Source: Petrolisthes cinctipes (lineage: Eukaryota > Arthropoda > Malacostraca > Decapoda > Porcellanidae). Taken from it: DNA of 64,000 nt. Numbering within the stretch: the stretch's first letter is position 1; each line of letters starts with the position of its first letter. The notes under the pieces are model-generated. The model worked only from the letters and a program-made list of their open reading frames with translations, did no database searches and was not told where the DNA came from. The stretch is taken from NCBI GenBank assembly GCA_033782935.1, contig JAWQEG010000634.1, positions 767,001 through 831,000 of the forward strand, written 5' to 3'. This document shows positions 52,983-64,000 of the stretch, piece by piece. A program made the translations under genes and the position numbers.

Positions 52983-54735
52983 CCCTGCAGGATATTGAGG
53001 ACTAACGCTAACGTTCTTGCCCCTGTCCTGCAGGTTATATTCTCACAGACTTTACAGACCGGTGAACTCCCTCAAGACTGGCTTTTGGCAAATGTGACCC
53101 CAATTTTTATATCCGGAGACAGAACCCTTCCCATTAATTATAGACCAATTTTTTTAGAACACATAATTCATAGACATATAATCGACCACTTTGATAGCCA
53201 AAATATACTGACTGACAATCAACATGGTTTTCGGCCTAAACACTCGTGTGAGACGCAGCTACTGGTAACTACTCATGACATCTTGTAGTCCCTCAATGAC
53301 ACAAAAATTAGATAAGTTGACGCCATAGCATTAGACCTTGCCAAAGCCTTCGACAAAGTCCCTCACCAAAGACTACTACACAAGTTAGAATTCTATGGCA
53401 TACAGGGACAACTTCTTCACTGGATTAGAATGTTCTTGACTACCAGAAAGCAACATGTAGTTCTCGATGGTAGTCAGTTTCCACCTGTTCCTGTGACCTT
53501 CGGGGTACCCCAGGGCACTGTCCTGGGTCCCATTCTCTTCCTTTCATACATTAATGACCTCCAACTCTCACTTTCCTCTACCACTAGACTTTTTGCAGAC
53601 GATAGCTTACAGACCAATTAAAGATAGGAATGACTGCCTTCGACTACAAGACTGGGAATTAAGCCAAGTGGCAGATGACATTTAGACTAGAGTCACTAGA
53701 CAAATGCCATCACATTCGTTTTACCCGAGCCCATAATCCTATTCCACATTCATACCACCAACACAACACCAACCTCACCACAGTCACTTCCCACAAATAC
53801 TTGGGTGTTCACATCTCAGCAGACATGAGGTGGAACGCACACACAGGTAGCATCAGGGCCAAAGCTAGTAGGGTCTTTGGGTTCTTGAGCAGGAACCTCA
53901 GCAGGTGTAACACAGTCATCAAAATTATTGTTTATAAAACATTCGTTCGGCCACATTTAAGAGTACTGCGACACTGTCTGGGACCCCCACACTATAAAAA
54001 AAAAAATATATATATCAATATATTAGAGTCCACACAAAATAAAGCTGCAAGATGGGCCAGACGTGATTACAGACGTCGAGCACCTTGCACTTCCCTATGC
54101 GTACCTGTCTCACACGGCCGTCATGACACCTGCGCGTGCAGCTTACCTGGACTGCCGACTGGTATGAAAGGGCCGGCAGCACCTCACCCTGGGTCACTCT
54201 CCTGGACTCACCTCTTCTCACCTACCGCCACACTTCCTCCCGCAGCTGCTCTACTCTACTTGGCCAGGGCAGTCCAGACTCTCTCCTACAAGGTGCTTGC
54301 CTACCTGCAACTGCTACCCTAGCCTCCCTTGCTAACTGAATCCAGGTACAACAAGTGTACTTACCAACCTTGTAAGCAGCCCATAATAATTTTTTACCGT
54401 GTACTGTACAAGCGAGTCTGTTCACCCCTGGTAGTAACACATACCCCTATTGTTACAAGATGATATACAAAATCACAAACAAGTTAGTTGACATAAACAA
54501 ACACATATCTACACCCTACATGTATACGATCCACTAGAGGTAGCCACAACTTAAAATACCATTCATACCAGACAAACACTGATATATTTAGGCACTCATT
54601 CTTTCCCTGCAGCATCCAAGGATGGAATCATGGCCGAGGAATATTCCTTGGCCATGGGTGGAATCATCTCCCATCTCACGTAGTTATAATAGCCCCACTT
54701 TTGACACGTTAAGAAAGGATCCCCTTCCCAATCCC
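52983..54735 (+). pseudogene. LINE RT, right of the Harbinger insertion
   Basis: Continues the fragment at 46728. Readable RT motifs: LPQDWLLANVTPIF, NILTDNQHGFRPKHSCETQL, ALDLAKAFDKVPHQRLLHKL, VTFGVPQGTVLGPILFLSYI and TRLFADDSLQ; later HKYLGVHISADMRWNAH, VYKTFVRPHLRVLRHCLGPP and ILESTQNKAARWARRDY. Stops at 53287 and 53312 and several shifts make it nonfunctional. The coding end is near 54735, followed by an AATCC-rich tract to 54760. Degenerate, hence older than the Harbinger insertion it received. Confidence 0.82.
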
Positions 54736-55079
54736 AATCCTAATCCCCAACCCCTAGTCCCTGACCCAATCCACCATTATCCTAACCCCTTCCTAATCCT
54801 CCCCTGGATCCTTAAATCCCCCGCATATTATGCTGCCCATGAGCGGCCCTCTGCGGGACCCACAACTCAAAAACCAATAGAATACTGTAGTCTATTGGCC
54901 TTGGCCCATGTCCAGCTGGCAGCAGCATGGAAGCGACAGGCCCAGTGGCGGCCATAGAGATGGGAAAATTTGCAGGCCACCAAGCGACCACATGCGGTCC
55001 CAGGCCAAAAATACAAATTAGCAGCGTCTCGATCCTCGCCACAGGCAAGATCTCACATTTAGTCCTAGTTGGTATTCCC
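54736..55079. other. C-rich tract and a repeat shared with 24.6 kb
   Basis: CCAATCCTAATCCCCAACCC repeats (54725-54800), then 54815-54860 (GCATATTATGCTGCCCATGA and onward) is the inverse of 24622-24662. No gene. Confidence 0.5.
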
Positions 55080-55295
55080 ATTCTGTAGGGTGTGGCAAGT
55101 CAATCACTTCAGATTCTGCCCTCTCAAATACCATCACCTTACTTTTACCAACATTCACCTTCAGTTTCCTTTGTTTATACAGACTGAAACTCATATATCA
55201 CCCTCTGTAACTCTCTTTCACTCTCAGCCATCAGCACAGTGTCATCCTCAAACAAACTTGCCACCAAGGACCAATTTACTCCAATCATTGGCAGC
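55080..55295 (-). pseudogene. Short LINE RT fragment
   Basis: The minus frame reads FEDDTVLMAESERELQ, with the RT motif xADD changed to EDD, then worn sequence recalling NVGKSKVMVFERAE. It resembles the element at 61020-62448 and is a small dead fragment. Confidence 0.65.
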
Positions 55296-57030
55296 TTCAC
55301 TGTCATTCACTTTGGCTTTTCTCTCTCTCATACAACTGTAGTGAGCCGAGCACACACACTCACCTCACTTGGCACAGGTATGGTCCCTTCAGCTGCACCA
55401 CCAGAGAGCCCTCCCCGAGTGATGCGGTCCGAGGCCTTATAAGGTGCCTGTCGGCCTCACAACGCTCTCACTCTGCCTCTAGCCTCAACCAGGACAGCAG
55501 GGCCCAGGCTGACTTTATTCTCTGTGAATATTAGTTATCCCCCACAGGGCTAGAATAAAGATTGTTGTAGGATCTGGTCACTTTCTAGTGGATTTGACGA
55601 GATCTGCCCACATGGATTAAAAATCCACGTGAGGTGTGCTGCAACCGGAGGCCTTTTTTTTTTTTTTTTTTCCACTGCTGTGTGGACCGCCAGCACACGG
55701 GGGTGCATTTCCCTTTGCATGCAGCAATGTAAACTCCCTCCCCCTTATGGTCCCTTCACGGCTGGTCTCATGGAAGGTACGGCCCCACTTGTAGCTCTTG
55801 TGGTAACGTGGACTTGGGCCCACAGCACTGGCTGTGGGATCAAAGCCTTCCCCCCAATCTCCCTGGCGGTCGGAGGCCCCCAGACTCCCTGGTCCAGTAA
55901 ACTCTGGTCCCATTTCCTTGGGATGTGCTTCGGTAGCCCAGGCATATCGGGCCAGCCCCTCCTTTATTTTAATTTGTTTTTTCACTGCGACCAGAGTGTA
56001 CCAGGGGTCTGTGGGGCAGGAGGCCATTCTGCCCCGGGAGAACATCAACAACAACAACCAGGACAGCAACCTCTCTCTCTCGCCTGCCTGCCTGCTGCCG
56101 CCCCCGCTTCGCTACGCTCACCTCTACTGCAACTCACCAGCAGCAAGGCTTTCTGCAAGTCTACCTCATGTGTAGTCGCCCCTGTTACCACATGTTCCTT
56201 CTATTTCCTACTGCCCTGTTCCTGGAGTGATATTACTTGTACTACCACACAATTAACTACTGTACTGTGTACCCTGTGAGTTTGAGCACCCCTTAGCAAC
56301 TAGTAACAGCTACTCATGTTACCATTACCACAGCCAGCACAACATACACCCTCACACATGCAACACGACACACCATTGCCACACCCAGCACCTCACCACA
56401 CACACGCACCAACACAGCCATCCGTGCGCCTCACACCACACAATTTCACCGTTTTCCTGCCTACACCTACACCACACCATCATGCTCCACATTCTTCCTG
56501 CCTCTCCTCTCCCTCCCTACGCCACCCAACCCCGCTCCTCTCCTACCTCTACCTACCCCACCCCACACAACCTTACCCTGCTCTTACCTCTTCCACCCTC
56601 GCTCTCACAGTCACCAACACACAACACCACACCTAACACTGCCTCAGCCGCCATCCCCTCACCTACTCTACCTATCTCCTTCCTCACCTCACTAAGCCTC
56701 TCCACCTCAACCCATACTCACCCCTCTCACACCTCCACTGCAACCACACCCACCTACCCCCAACCGTCATCAAACCCCGCCTCGCTCCCGCTCCTTCCTC
56801 CACCACCCCGACCTCCCGCCTCATTTATATTTATACAGTATATATATATTTATAAAAATATTTTCTGGGGTTGGTTGTGGTTGATATCCGGAGACTACTC
56901 GAAGTATGTAATAAAGGTGGTTTACCTAATGCAGTTGTGGAATAATTTTTAAATTATAAAAATTAACTAAAAATATGTATTGAAATAAAATAATGAAGTG
57001 ATGAGTGTAGGGCCGCATTTGATCTTAAGC
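55296..57030. other. No gene recognised; GC-rich then C-rich low complexity
   Basis: 55370-56260 is GC-rich (with a T-run at 55656-55671) and has open but unrecognised frames on both strands; the minus-strand frame 56069-55617 reads ARYAWATEAHPKEMGPEFTG and GEGFDPTASAVGPSPRYH and could belong to an unknown repeat. 56300-56830 is C/A-rich with CACC and CTACC runs. 56830-57030 is AT-rich. Confidence 0.45.
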
Positions 57031-57044
57031 AGGGTGCCTATTGT

Positions 57045-59008
57045 AGGTGGACGTGTGATTGTTGCAGAGCAAAGTGGGATGAGTTTATTGAGTGCCAAAG
57101 AATGGCTAATGGTGTCTATGTGGAGACAGATCAACGGTTCAATATTGGAGCCAGGGATGTGTTGCTGAATGCTCGGAGTCCACATAAATGGTGGTCTACC
57201 TTGAAGAGTGCTGTATTTGGGTCTGACTCTTCTCTCCTCCCCTTGGTTGGTGATGGTGGTAGACTGGTGTATGAGCCCGGTGGTAAGCCTGCATTGCTTG
57301 CAGCTCACTTTGATAGCAAGCAGTCTAGGGAGTCTGTAGAGTTGCCCTCATGTCACCCCTGTCCTGGTCTCTCCTCATTTGCTTTCAGGTCAAAGGAAGT
57401 TAAAAGACTCCTTCATGAGTTGGACTCTTATGGTGGTATTGACCCCTCGGGAATATTTCCTCTGTTCTTTAAACAGACAGCTGTCCTAGCTCCCCGCCTC
57501 AGTATTGTCTTCAGGAGACTACTTCGCCTTGGTAGTTTTCCTGAATGTTGGAGGTCTGCTAATATTACCCCATTTCCAAAGGGCCCTCCTTCTTCAGTTG
57601 GCGATTACCGGCCGATTTCCATCACTCCTGTGTTGTCTAAGGTGTTTGAGAGGCTGATGGCTGTGCGTTTAAGTAACTTTATGGAACGTAATGGTGTATT
57701 CCCACCCTCGCAGTTTGCATATCGAAGTGGCCTTGGCACGTGTGATGCACTTCTGTGTATCTCTCATGTACTGCAGAATGCTTTGGAGTTGGGTCGTGAG
57801 ACTAGACTGTTGCAACTTGACTTTTCTGCCACGTTTGATAGGGTAAACCATCTGGGTATCCTCTACAGACTTCGCTCTGTTGGTGTTGGCGGTTCAGTAC
57901 TGTCAGTCTTGTCGTAATTGCTCACTGCTCGATCCCAGTATGTTGTTGTGGATGGTGTGCGAAGTGAAAGAGTAGAATTAGTGTCTGGGGTGTCCCAAGA
58001 TCGTGTCTTAGAGCCATTGTTGTTCCTACTGTATACCTTTGAACTCTTTAACATCTTCGAGAATGACCTGTATGGCTATGCAGTTGATTCCACTCTCATT
58101 GCTGTTGTGCCGACCCCTGGTGCCAGGAATTCTGTTGCTCAGCCATTGGATCGTGACCTGGTTAAGTTTAGTGATTGGTGTAGGTTGTGGGTTATGAGGT
58201 TGAATGCTGGCAAGACTAGGACAATGGTTGTCTCTTGGTCTCACACGGTGTACCTTTTATCACCACCCTTGATTCTTGATGGGACTGTATTGGAGGGGTC
58301 TGAGAATCTGGTTATACTGGGAGTTACATTTGATGCCAAGCTGACTTTTGAGAAGCATGTGCGGTCAATCTCGAGGTCTGTCTCCCAAAAGTTGGGTATA
58401 ATGCGTAGAGCTTGGCGTGTGTGCAGAGATCACTTAATTGTTACTGCGGTGTTTTAACTCCTTTATGTTGCCTCTGATGGAATACTGTTCTCCAGTATGG
58501 TGTTCAGCAGCTGACTGCCATCTCAAGTTTCTAATGCTAATTTCCTTACTGGCGGTTCACTTGATTGTAATTTGAGTCACCGTCGTTCTGTTGCATCATT
58601 GTGCATGCGCTTCGAGATCAGAAGTAATGTGCTGCATCCTTTTAACTTGTCTCTTCCACCTCTGTATGTTCCAGCTCATGTCACTCGTAGTGCATTGGAC
58701 TCCCATAGGTTTGCTTACGTATTGCCGCGCTGTAGAACCTGTCGGTACAGTCAATCGTTTGTCCCTAGGTCGGTGTCTCTGTAGAATGGTCTTGGTGAAT
58801 CTATCTTTGATGGTGTAGGACTGGCTGGCTTCAAGAGTAGGGCTAATATGTTTTTATTAAGCTAACTGCTCATCTTTCTTTCTCAAAGCTGTCTTCTTAT
58901 CTTCAGGTTGGATTCATGGGGCTGGGGTCCTCGGATTGATAGAATGCTTGCATTCTCTCCCAGCTTTGTGTCTCTGGTCTATTTTAATAATAATAATAAT
59001 AATAATAG
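57045..59008 (+). mobile_element. LINE (Jockey-like), 5'-truncated
   Basis: Frame 57045-57916 reads RAKWDEFIECQRMANGVYVE, KEVKRLLHELDSYGGIDPSG, WRSANITPFPKGPPSSVGDY, RPISITPVLSKVFERLMAVR and LLQLDFSATFDRVNHLG, then a stop. Frame 57918-58457 continues QYVVVDGVRSERVELVSGVS, LYGYAVDSTLIAVVPTP and VILGVTFDAKLTFEKHVRSI. The active-site YADD reads YAVD, so it is catalytically dead. The C-terminal part to about 58860 (GLAGFKSRANMFLL) is broken by shifts. The 3' tail is (AAT)n at 58985-59008. Confidence 0.85.
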
Positions 59009-59735
59009 TCAGAAAGTAACAACTAAGTTGGTTTTATTACAAAATCCTGTAAATAAAAAGGTGTATGCTTTTGTATCTTTTCCTGAAGAAAGGAGATGGA
59101 AAAATTTTAAGAGATTGAAAAGTATAAGAACAGTTTCTACATTAATCTATATAATAACAGGGTGAATGAAACCTACATTGATAAAATTAGATGATAAATC
59201 CTGACTAGAGAAGAATAGACAAGGAAATATAAGATATATCATCAGTTATAATATAATGGATATTATAAGCAGATAAATACTAGAGAGTATCAGACCCACC
59301 TATGCACCAACACTATGTAGCCTATGATCTTTGAATAAATGTCTTCAAATATATTCAACTGTAGCAAGGATTAAAATGAGACACAGTCATGGTTAAAAAT
59401 ATACAATATTAATTTTTACAGTTCTAAGTGATAATAAAATTGCCTCCATATATATACTTTCTACTTACAATCATCTAACAATGGCATGTACTGCTGATAA
59501 AACTACTCTGTAGTATTCACTGAACTTGAATTTCAAGTGACAATTAATACAGAATATAATTTCTGTATTAAACTTTATACATACAAGATTATTCATGAAC
59601 TGGACAATGATGATGCATGGTATGATTACTCCATGGACATTACACTACATAGAGTCATCATATCAGTAACCACCATCTATGAATCCATGATTTGTCCCAC
59701 ACACGACCCAAAGTATAGATGAATTACTGCTTGTG
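59009..59735. other. No gene seen
   Basis: AT-rich unique sequence downstream of BOLA3 on the minus strand; it should include its 3' untranslated region next to 59735. Confidence 0.6.
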
Positions 59736-59804
59736 CTATGAGTCCTCAGGAATACTGGTTGTAATACGCAGGCCATGCATGTCTTGGATTTCAGCTTTTA
59801 ATGC
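59736..59804 (-). CDS. BOLA3: BOLA3, last exon
   Basis: 23 codons: ALKAEIQDMHGLRITTSIPE, DS, stop. The acceptor TTCTTATTGCAG precedes it in phase 0. The ending (Q)ALKxEIKxMHGLRIxTSVP is that of BOLA3. Joined to the 60439 exon it reads KQHRLITQALKAEIQDMHGL without a break. Confidence 0.9.
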   Translation of the reverse strand, partial: ALKAEIQDMHGLRITTSIPEDS

Positions 59805-60438
59805 CTGCAATAAGAATGAGGAACTAAAACATTACAGTACTAGTACAACATGACCTGACCTCAATTCTTCTGATATCTGATTAGCTACTCTTGAACATAA
59901 TCTGCCGAGTCCTTTCTTTATCCATTTCTTTTCAGTAGCATCTCTGCTCTGCATCCACCATCATGTGTTCCTCTCTCTACCTCCTCACACACACCTCCAG
60001 CTCTCAGTATATATACTTTCCTGTAGCCTAACTCAAACTCCTACTTATTAACTCTTGTTGTTTTCTTTCATCTTCAACAATTTTAACATCTTCATTATAT
60101 GAAAAAGTTCTACCCATACCATCCAGTGTTAAGAGTTAGGCAGGGCTTTCCAGTTACAGTTTGTGAATTGCACATCTGGTCTCTTCTTTATTAGCAATTG
60201 GTCCAACTGTGTCTCATCCACCACTTCTGTATGCAGTCTGCTTTTCTCTGTCCTTGAAATAGGTCTTATATACTAGTATATACCCTTTGACCATGCCTCA
60301 TACAAAATTCCAATTCTCTCCCTCATCATTTGGTGTCACAACACCCTAAAATCCTGTTAAATTTCTCCAAATATGACCTCTGGCATGCTGCTAGTTTCTC
60401 TAATAATTATTTTATTTAACAGTAAATTATCAACTGAC
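59805..60438 (-). other. BOLA3 intron
   Basis: Unique AT-rich sequence, donor gtcagt at the 60439 side. No repeat recognised. Confidence 0.7.
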
Positions 60439-60527
60439 CTGAGTGATAAGTCTGTGCTGCTTGACCTTGGAAAGTCCCTTGAAAGTCTTGTCCTCCACCC
60501 ATATCTCATACATAGCACCACAACCAC
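60439..60527 (-). CDS. BOLA3: BOLA3, middle exon (BolA core)
   Basis: The acceptor GTTGTTGCAG and donor gtcagt bracket 89 bases. It joins G + GT and reads GGCGAMYEIWVEDKTFKGLS then KVKQHRLITQ. GGCGAMYEI contains the conserved cysteine proposed to contribute to the iron-sulfur ligand in BOLA3, and the following His (KQHR) is the conserved C-terminal histidine ligand. BOLA3 works with GLRX5 and NFU1 to deliver [4Fe-4S] clusters to mitochondrial enzymes such as lipoate synthase (family knowledge). Confidence 0.93.
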
Positions 60528-61019
60528 CTGCAACAACACATTACTAGTCTTATAAATCCACTCATACCTCATACTGTACTATGATAACACCACAACCACC
60601 TGCAATAACAACATCTCACTGCAGTCTTCCAAATAACCTCATAGTATACACCATACATAAATATTCCCATGCTCTGACCTTCACCTAATAACCTGGAACG
60701 CCCTGGTTGCCGTGTTGAATTCATTTCATTAGTCTGTGTACTTTAATAAGTGTTAAAGTGTAAGGGGACTGGGAGCAGAATGGGGCCTAGGATGACAGAA
60801 CCATTGACTTGTAGTGTACCTTAGTTACGGCTCACGAGTGATATTTGGTACTGTACGGCAGAATTAACCAGGTGGCATGTGAAAAGGAGGGAGCCCAGGA
60901 ACCCACTTCACTATCTCCGCAATCATTCTCCGGGACTGAGATAGGTTAGGGGGGGTTTGTGATGTATTGTTGAAATAACTCTATATATTTCAAGAAGTAC
61001 AGTACCGTACTGCTTTTGA

Positions 61020-62448
61020 GTAAATGGAGTGTGTGGTGAGATAGTGGTTGAGTGGGTGTGGAAAATGTGTGGACTAGCATGGGAGAAGGGAAGTGTGCCT
61101 GAAGATTGGAAATCAGGAATTATAGTGTCTCTGTATAAGGGTAAAGGGGAGAGAGGAGTGTGCGGTAATCACAGAGGGATATGTCTCCTTAGTGTTATAG
61201 GGAAGGTATACTGTAGGGTAGTGATCGAGAGTGAGAGTGAGAACAGAGAGGTGGGTGGGTGAGGAGCAGGGTGGGTTTAGGAAGGGTAGAGGATGTGTAG
61301 ACCAGATTTTTTCCTTGAGGTGTGTTGTAGAGAAGTATCTGGAGAAGGGAGAGAAGCTGTATGCTGCATTTATTGATTTGGAGAAGGCTTATGACAAAGT
61401 AGATAGAGAAGGTCTGTGGAAAATACTGAGATTATATGGAGTGGTTGGAAAGTTGCTGGAGACAGTGGAGAGCTTGTATAGAGCGGCAGTCAGGGTGGAG
61501 AGTGAGCAGAGTGAGTTCTTTAACTTGAGCGTTGGGTTGAAGCAAGGGTGTGTCATGTCCCCATGGTTGTTCAATGTATACATGGATGGAGTTATGATGG
61601 AAATACAGGGAAGAGCAGTGGGTGTTGGTGTACCTCTGATAAGGGAGGGGAGTGAGTGGAAGTTGCTTGTGTTGCTGTTTGCTGATGATACAGTTCTGCT
61701 GAGTAACGATGAGTGGGAGTTACAGGGATTGGTGAATATGTTTGGAGATGTGTGCGAGAAATGGAACCTGAAGGTGAATGTAGTGAAGAGCAAAGTTACG
61801 GTCTTTGAAAGGGGTACAGCCACAGGTTGTGAAGTGAGGTTAAATGGACAGCTCATTTAAGTATTTGGGCAGTGTGATGAGTAAAGATGGGAGGTTAGAG
61901 GATGAGATGCGAGAGAGGGTACAACAGGGGAAGAGGGTTGTAGGAACACTGAAAGCAGTGACAAGGAATAGGGCTATGAGTATGGAAGTGAAGAAAACGC
62001 TACATGATAGTGTGGTAATCCCGACACTGACATACTGGAGTGAAACGTGGACGATGATGGAAAGACATAAATCAAGAGTTAGAGGGGTGGAAATGAGCTA
62101 CCTTAGAAGTGTGTGTGGAGTGACACGGAGAGACAGACTGACGAATGAAGAGGTATGGGAGCAGTGTGGTGTGGGTGTGGACGTGTTGGAGAGTGTGAAA
62201 AGGAACACCTTGAGGTCGTTCGGTCATGTGGAGCGTATGGGAAGCGAGAGGTTAGTTAAGAGAGTGTACGAGTGTGAGGTGGAGGGGCAGACCGAGAGTG
62301 AGGTGGAGGGATGGAGTTGAGAGGTATGTGAGGGAGAGTGGTATGGGGTGGGAGGAGGGACACCAGTTAACGGGGAACAGGGGTTCATGGAGGTGATTCA
62401 TTTGTGGCCACCCCTTCAGAGATTAAGGCGTCTGGCAATAGATAGATA
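61020..62448 (+). mobile_element. LINE fragment in the BOLA3 intron
   Basis: Plus strand, opposite to BOLA3. Fragments: VCLKIGN-type sequence with a frame break, EEQGGFRKGRGCVDQIFSLR, KLYAAFIDLEKAYDKVDREG, LSVGLKQGCVMSPWLFNVYM and LLFADDTVLLSNDEWELQGL (61231-61860); after a shift, FKYLGSVMSKDGRLEDEMRE, MSYLRSVCGVTRRDRLTNEE and LRSFGHVERMGSERLVKRVY (61844-62320). FADD is intact. It ends in a (GATA)n tail (62438-62450). 5'-truncated, two main frame breaks. Confidence 0.85.
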
Positions 62449-62730
62449 GATACAAAATTAAGGTCTGGTTTAACAAATCCTAATTGTTTGGGTCCAGTGA
62501 TACTAATAAACTGGGGGTGAAAATGCAACGAACCGAAATATGCTATGAGGGAAGATTCAAAGGCCGTATTCAAAGGCCGTAGTATATTAACACATATCTT
62601 TAAAGACATTAACTAACCGGTTTCCTGTAGTTTGTCCTATTTTGCACTAAAATATATGAACACCGCCTTTTTGTATCTATATGTTACTTGTTCATAGTGT
62701 ATAGTACATGATTATTTGACACCTTAAGTA

Positions 62731-62893
62731 CAGTCGGCGGCAAAAGTCTTGTCACCTCACTTGCTTCACCGAGACACGCAGTATTCATGGACTCGAGAAA
62801 TACACACATTTTCTACAGTTAATAATCTCGAGTCAATAAACATTGTGTGCCTCGGTGAAGCAAGTGAGGCGACAGGACTTTTGCTGCCGACTG
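62731..62893. mobile_element. Mariner-like hairpin MITE
   Basis: Inverted termini CAGTCGGCGGCAAAAGTCTT and ACTTTTGCTGCCGACTG, TA on both sides. The arms pair over about 70 bp (CACTTGCTTCACCGAG with CTCGGTGAAGCAAGTG). A near-complete hairpin in the BOLA3 intron. Confidence 0.8.
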
Positions 62894-63172
62894 TACCTTA
62901 CCTTAGATGCAATAATTTCTTCAATGCAACTAATTCTTCAATCATATTAGTGCCACATGACCGTTATGGCTACGTTACAGCTTTGCATCATTCTTATCAT
63001 TTGGTTGGTGTCTATGGCCTCCTCCTCCTCCTACTCATGAGGTAATCTATAGTAAATACAGATCGGGAACAAGACTGACACATACAAACTGTACACAGAC
63101 AGTTTCGACAGGATGATTCACCTACAACATTATTTTCCTTAGCAACGAATCATCCTTGAATACTGTACTCAC

Positions 63173-63290
63173 CAGAGATATCCTGGACTTCAACCTGTGA
63201 GGCTTCAGGGAAACTCTGACGTAATATGGAGGAGAGTTGAACTTCACCACCTGCATCACACAGCCCCTGCACTCCCATCATACTTCCACC
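63173..63290 (-). CDS. BOLA3: BOLA3, N-terminal BolA exon
   Basis: The acceptor TGTATTTCAG and donor gtgagt bracket 118 bases beginning in phase 0. It encodes GGSMMGVQGLCDAGGEVQLS, SILRQSFPEASQVEVQDIS, then G split with the next exon. LxxILxxxFPxAxxxxVxDISGGCG is the BolA pattern. The mitochondrial presequence would be in an upstream exon; none is recognised up to 64000. An internal MM could start translation but would remove the presequence. Confidence 0.88.
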
Positions 63291-63691
63291 CTGAAATACA
63301 TTCATAAACATATTAAGCTTATTGTCATAAAGCACTGGGGAACTACTAATCAACACAAAAATAATGATTAATGTACAGAGTAAAAAACATAACCAAACTT
63401 CAGTTAGCAGGTACAGTACTGCACAGTACAGGAGGGAAGAAGCAACCAACTCTTTAATAAGCATCCCACCCACTCTCTTCATATGACTACTGTATGCAAT
63501 TTTCTATGAAGCTATTACAATTATCTGATATACAAATTTGTTGGTGATTTTCCATAACTGACAACTGCCAGATAGAAGTTAAGGCTCAATAAAGTAATGT
63601 AATTTAAAAACCTTGGCTCAAAGGCTTTCTTGAGTCATGTAAAATATAACAGGGCTTATCCAGAGCTCAGTAGTCTAAAATCACTAAGGTA
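63291..63691 (-). other. Upstream intron of BOLA3
   Basis: AT-rich, no exon recognised. Open frames that run into the exon from 63482 are intron read-through. Confidence 0.55.
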
Positions 63692-63926
63692 CAATCGGCG
63701 GCAAAAGTTGTGTCGCCTCATTCAGCATGCCTTCAAAGATAACATAAAGGTTAATCATCACATAAACACATTCACCTTACAATAATATGACATCCAGGGG
63801 GTAAATTACAATACCTGGGACTTATCTGTTTTTTTTTTTTTTCAGTTTATGAGCCAGTGAAGTTTATATTTCTATACTTACTTCATGACTTGGCAGATCT
63901 AGCGACAGGACATTTGCCACCGACTG
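63692..63926. mobile_element. Mariner-like MITE of the 62731 family
   Basis: Inverted termini CAATCGGCGGCAAAAGTTGT and GGACATTTGCCACCGACTG with TA at 63690-63691 and 63927-63928. The interior is longer and less paired than the 62731 copy. Confidence 0.75.
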
Positions 63927-64000
63927 TACATCACTGTACAGTATTTAATGTATCAAAGAATAGCCTATATGGTACACTACTTCAACTAAACTGCTGTAGA

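Noticed and set aside
55617..56279. Overlapping ORFs of 150-216 codons
   Set aside because: GC-rich low-complexity DNA open on both strands; no motif recognised. Noted in the regional entry instead.
63291..63482. N-terminal extension MKRVGGMLIKELVAS as the BOLA3 presequence
   Set aside because: It reads through a good acceptor (TGTATTTCAG) into intron; the composition is not that of a mitochondrial presequence.

Overview
The window is animal genomic DNA, most likely from an arthropod and plausibly a decapod crustacean. It has intron-split genes, very high repeat density (GT, AAT and GTAT runs, minisatellites, hundreds of bases of degenerate TTAGG pentamers), many small inverted-repeat DNA transposons and at least six LINE insertions. 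Nothing looks prokaryotic. The species is inferred, not read.

Two host genes can be supported. Eight consecutive exons between 4.6 and 16.1 kb on the plus strand encode part of TBC1D31 (WDR67). Their splice phases agree throughout. The WD40 half and the C-terminal coiled coil are not found here. On the minus strand, three exons between 63.3 and 59.7 kb encode the BolA domain and C terminus of BOLA3, a mitochondrial iron-sulfur factor. Its presequence exon probably lies beyond the right edge.

Layout. 1-2.6 kb: GC-rich DNA with a minus-strand ORF open for more than 530 codons and running off the left edge. 2.6-17 kb: TBC1D31, whose introns hold microsatellites, MITEs, a U4-like snRNA sequence, a LINE, a Tigger-like element, a 25-bp minisatellite and partial copies of three of its own exons. 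17-38 kb: no confident gene; MITEs in clusters, a LINE at 20-22 kb, a hAT element with an 8-bp target duplication, a possible SINE, and a mirrored repeat array at 34.6-37.6 kb. 38-46.7 kb: a nearly complete minus-strand LINE (ORF1 with esterase-like motifs, ORF2 with endonuclease and reverse transcriptase) interrupted by a foldback element that itself holds two copies of another element. 46.7-54.7 kb: a degraded plus-strand LINE interrupted by a complete 6.1-kb PIF/Harbinger transposon. 55-59 kb: LINE fragments and low-complexity DNA. 59.7-63.3 kb: BOLA3, with a LINE and a MITE in its largest intron.

The most notable system is the Harbinger element. It has perfect 54-bp inverted repeats, a 3-bp ATA target duplication, an intact three-exon transposase (407 aa) and a convergent intact four-exon MADF/BESS protein (206 aa). 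Removing it restores the reading frame of the LINE it hit. The second is a set of palindromic elements bounded by TTAA, including a G-rich family nested inside another family.
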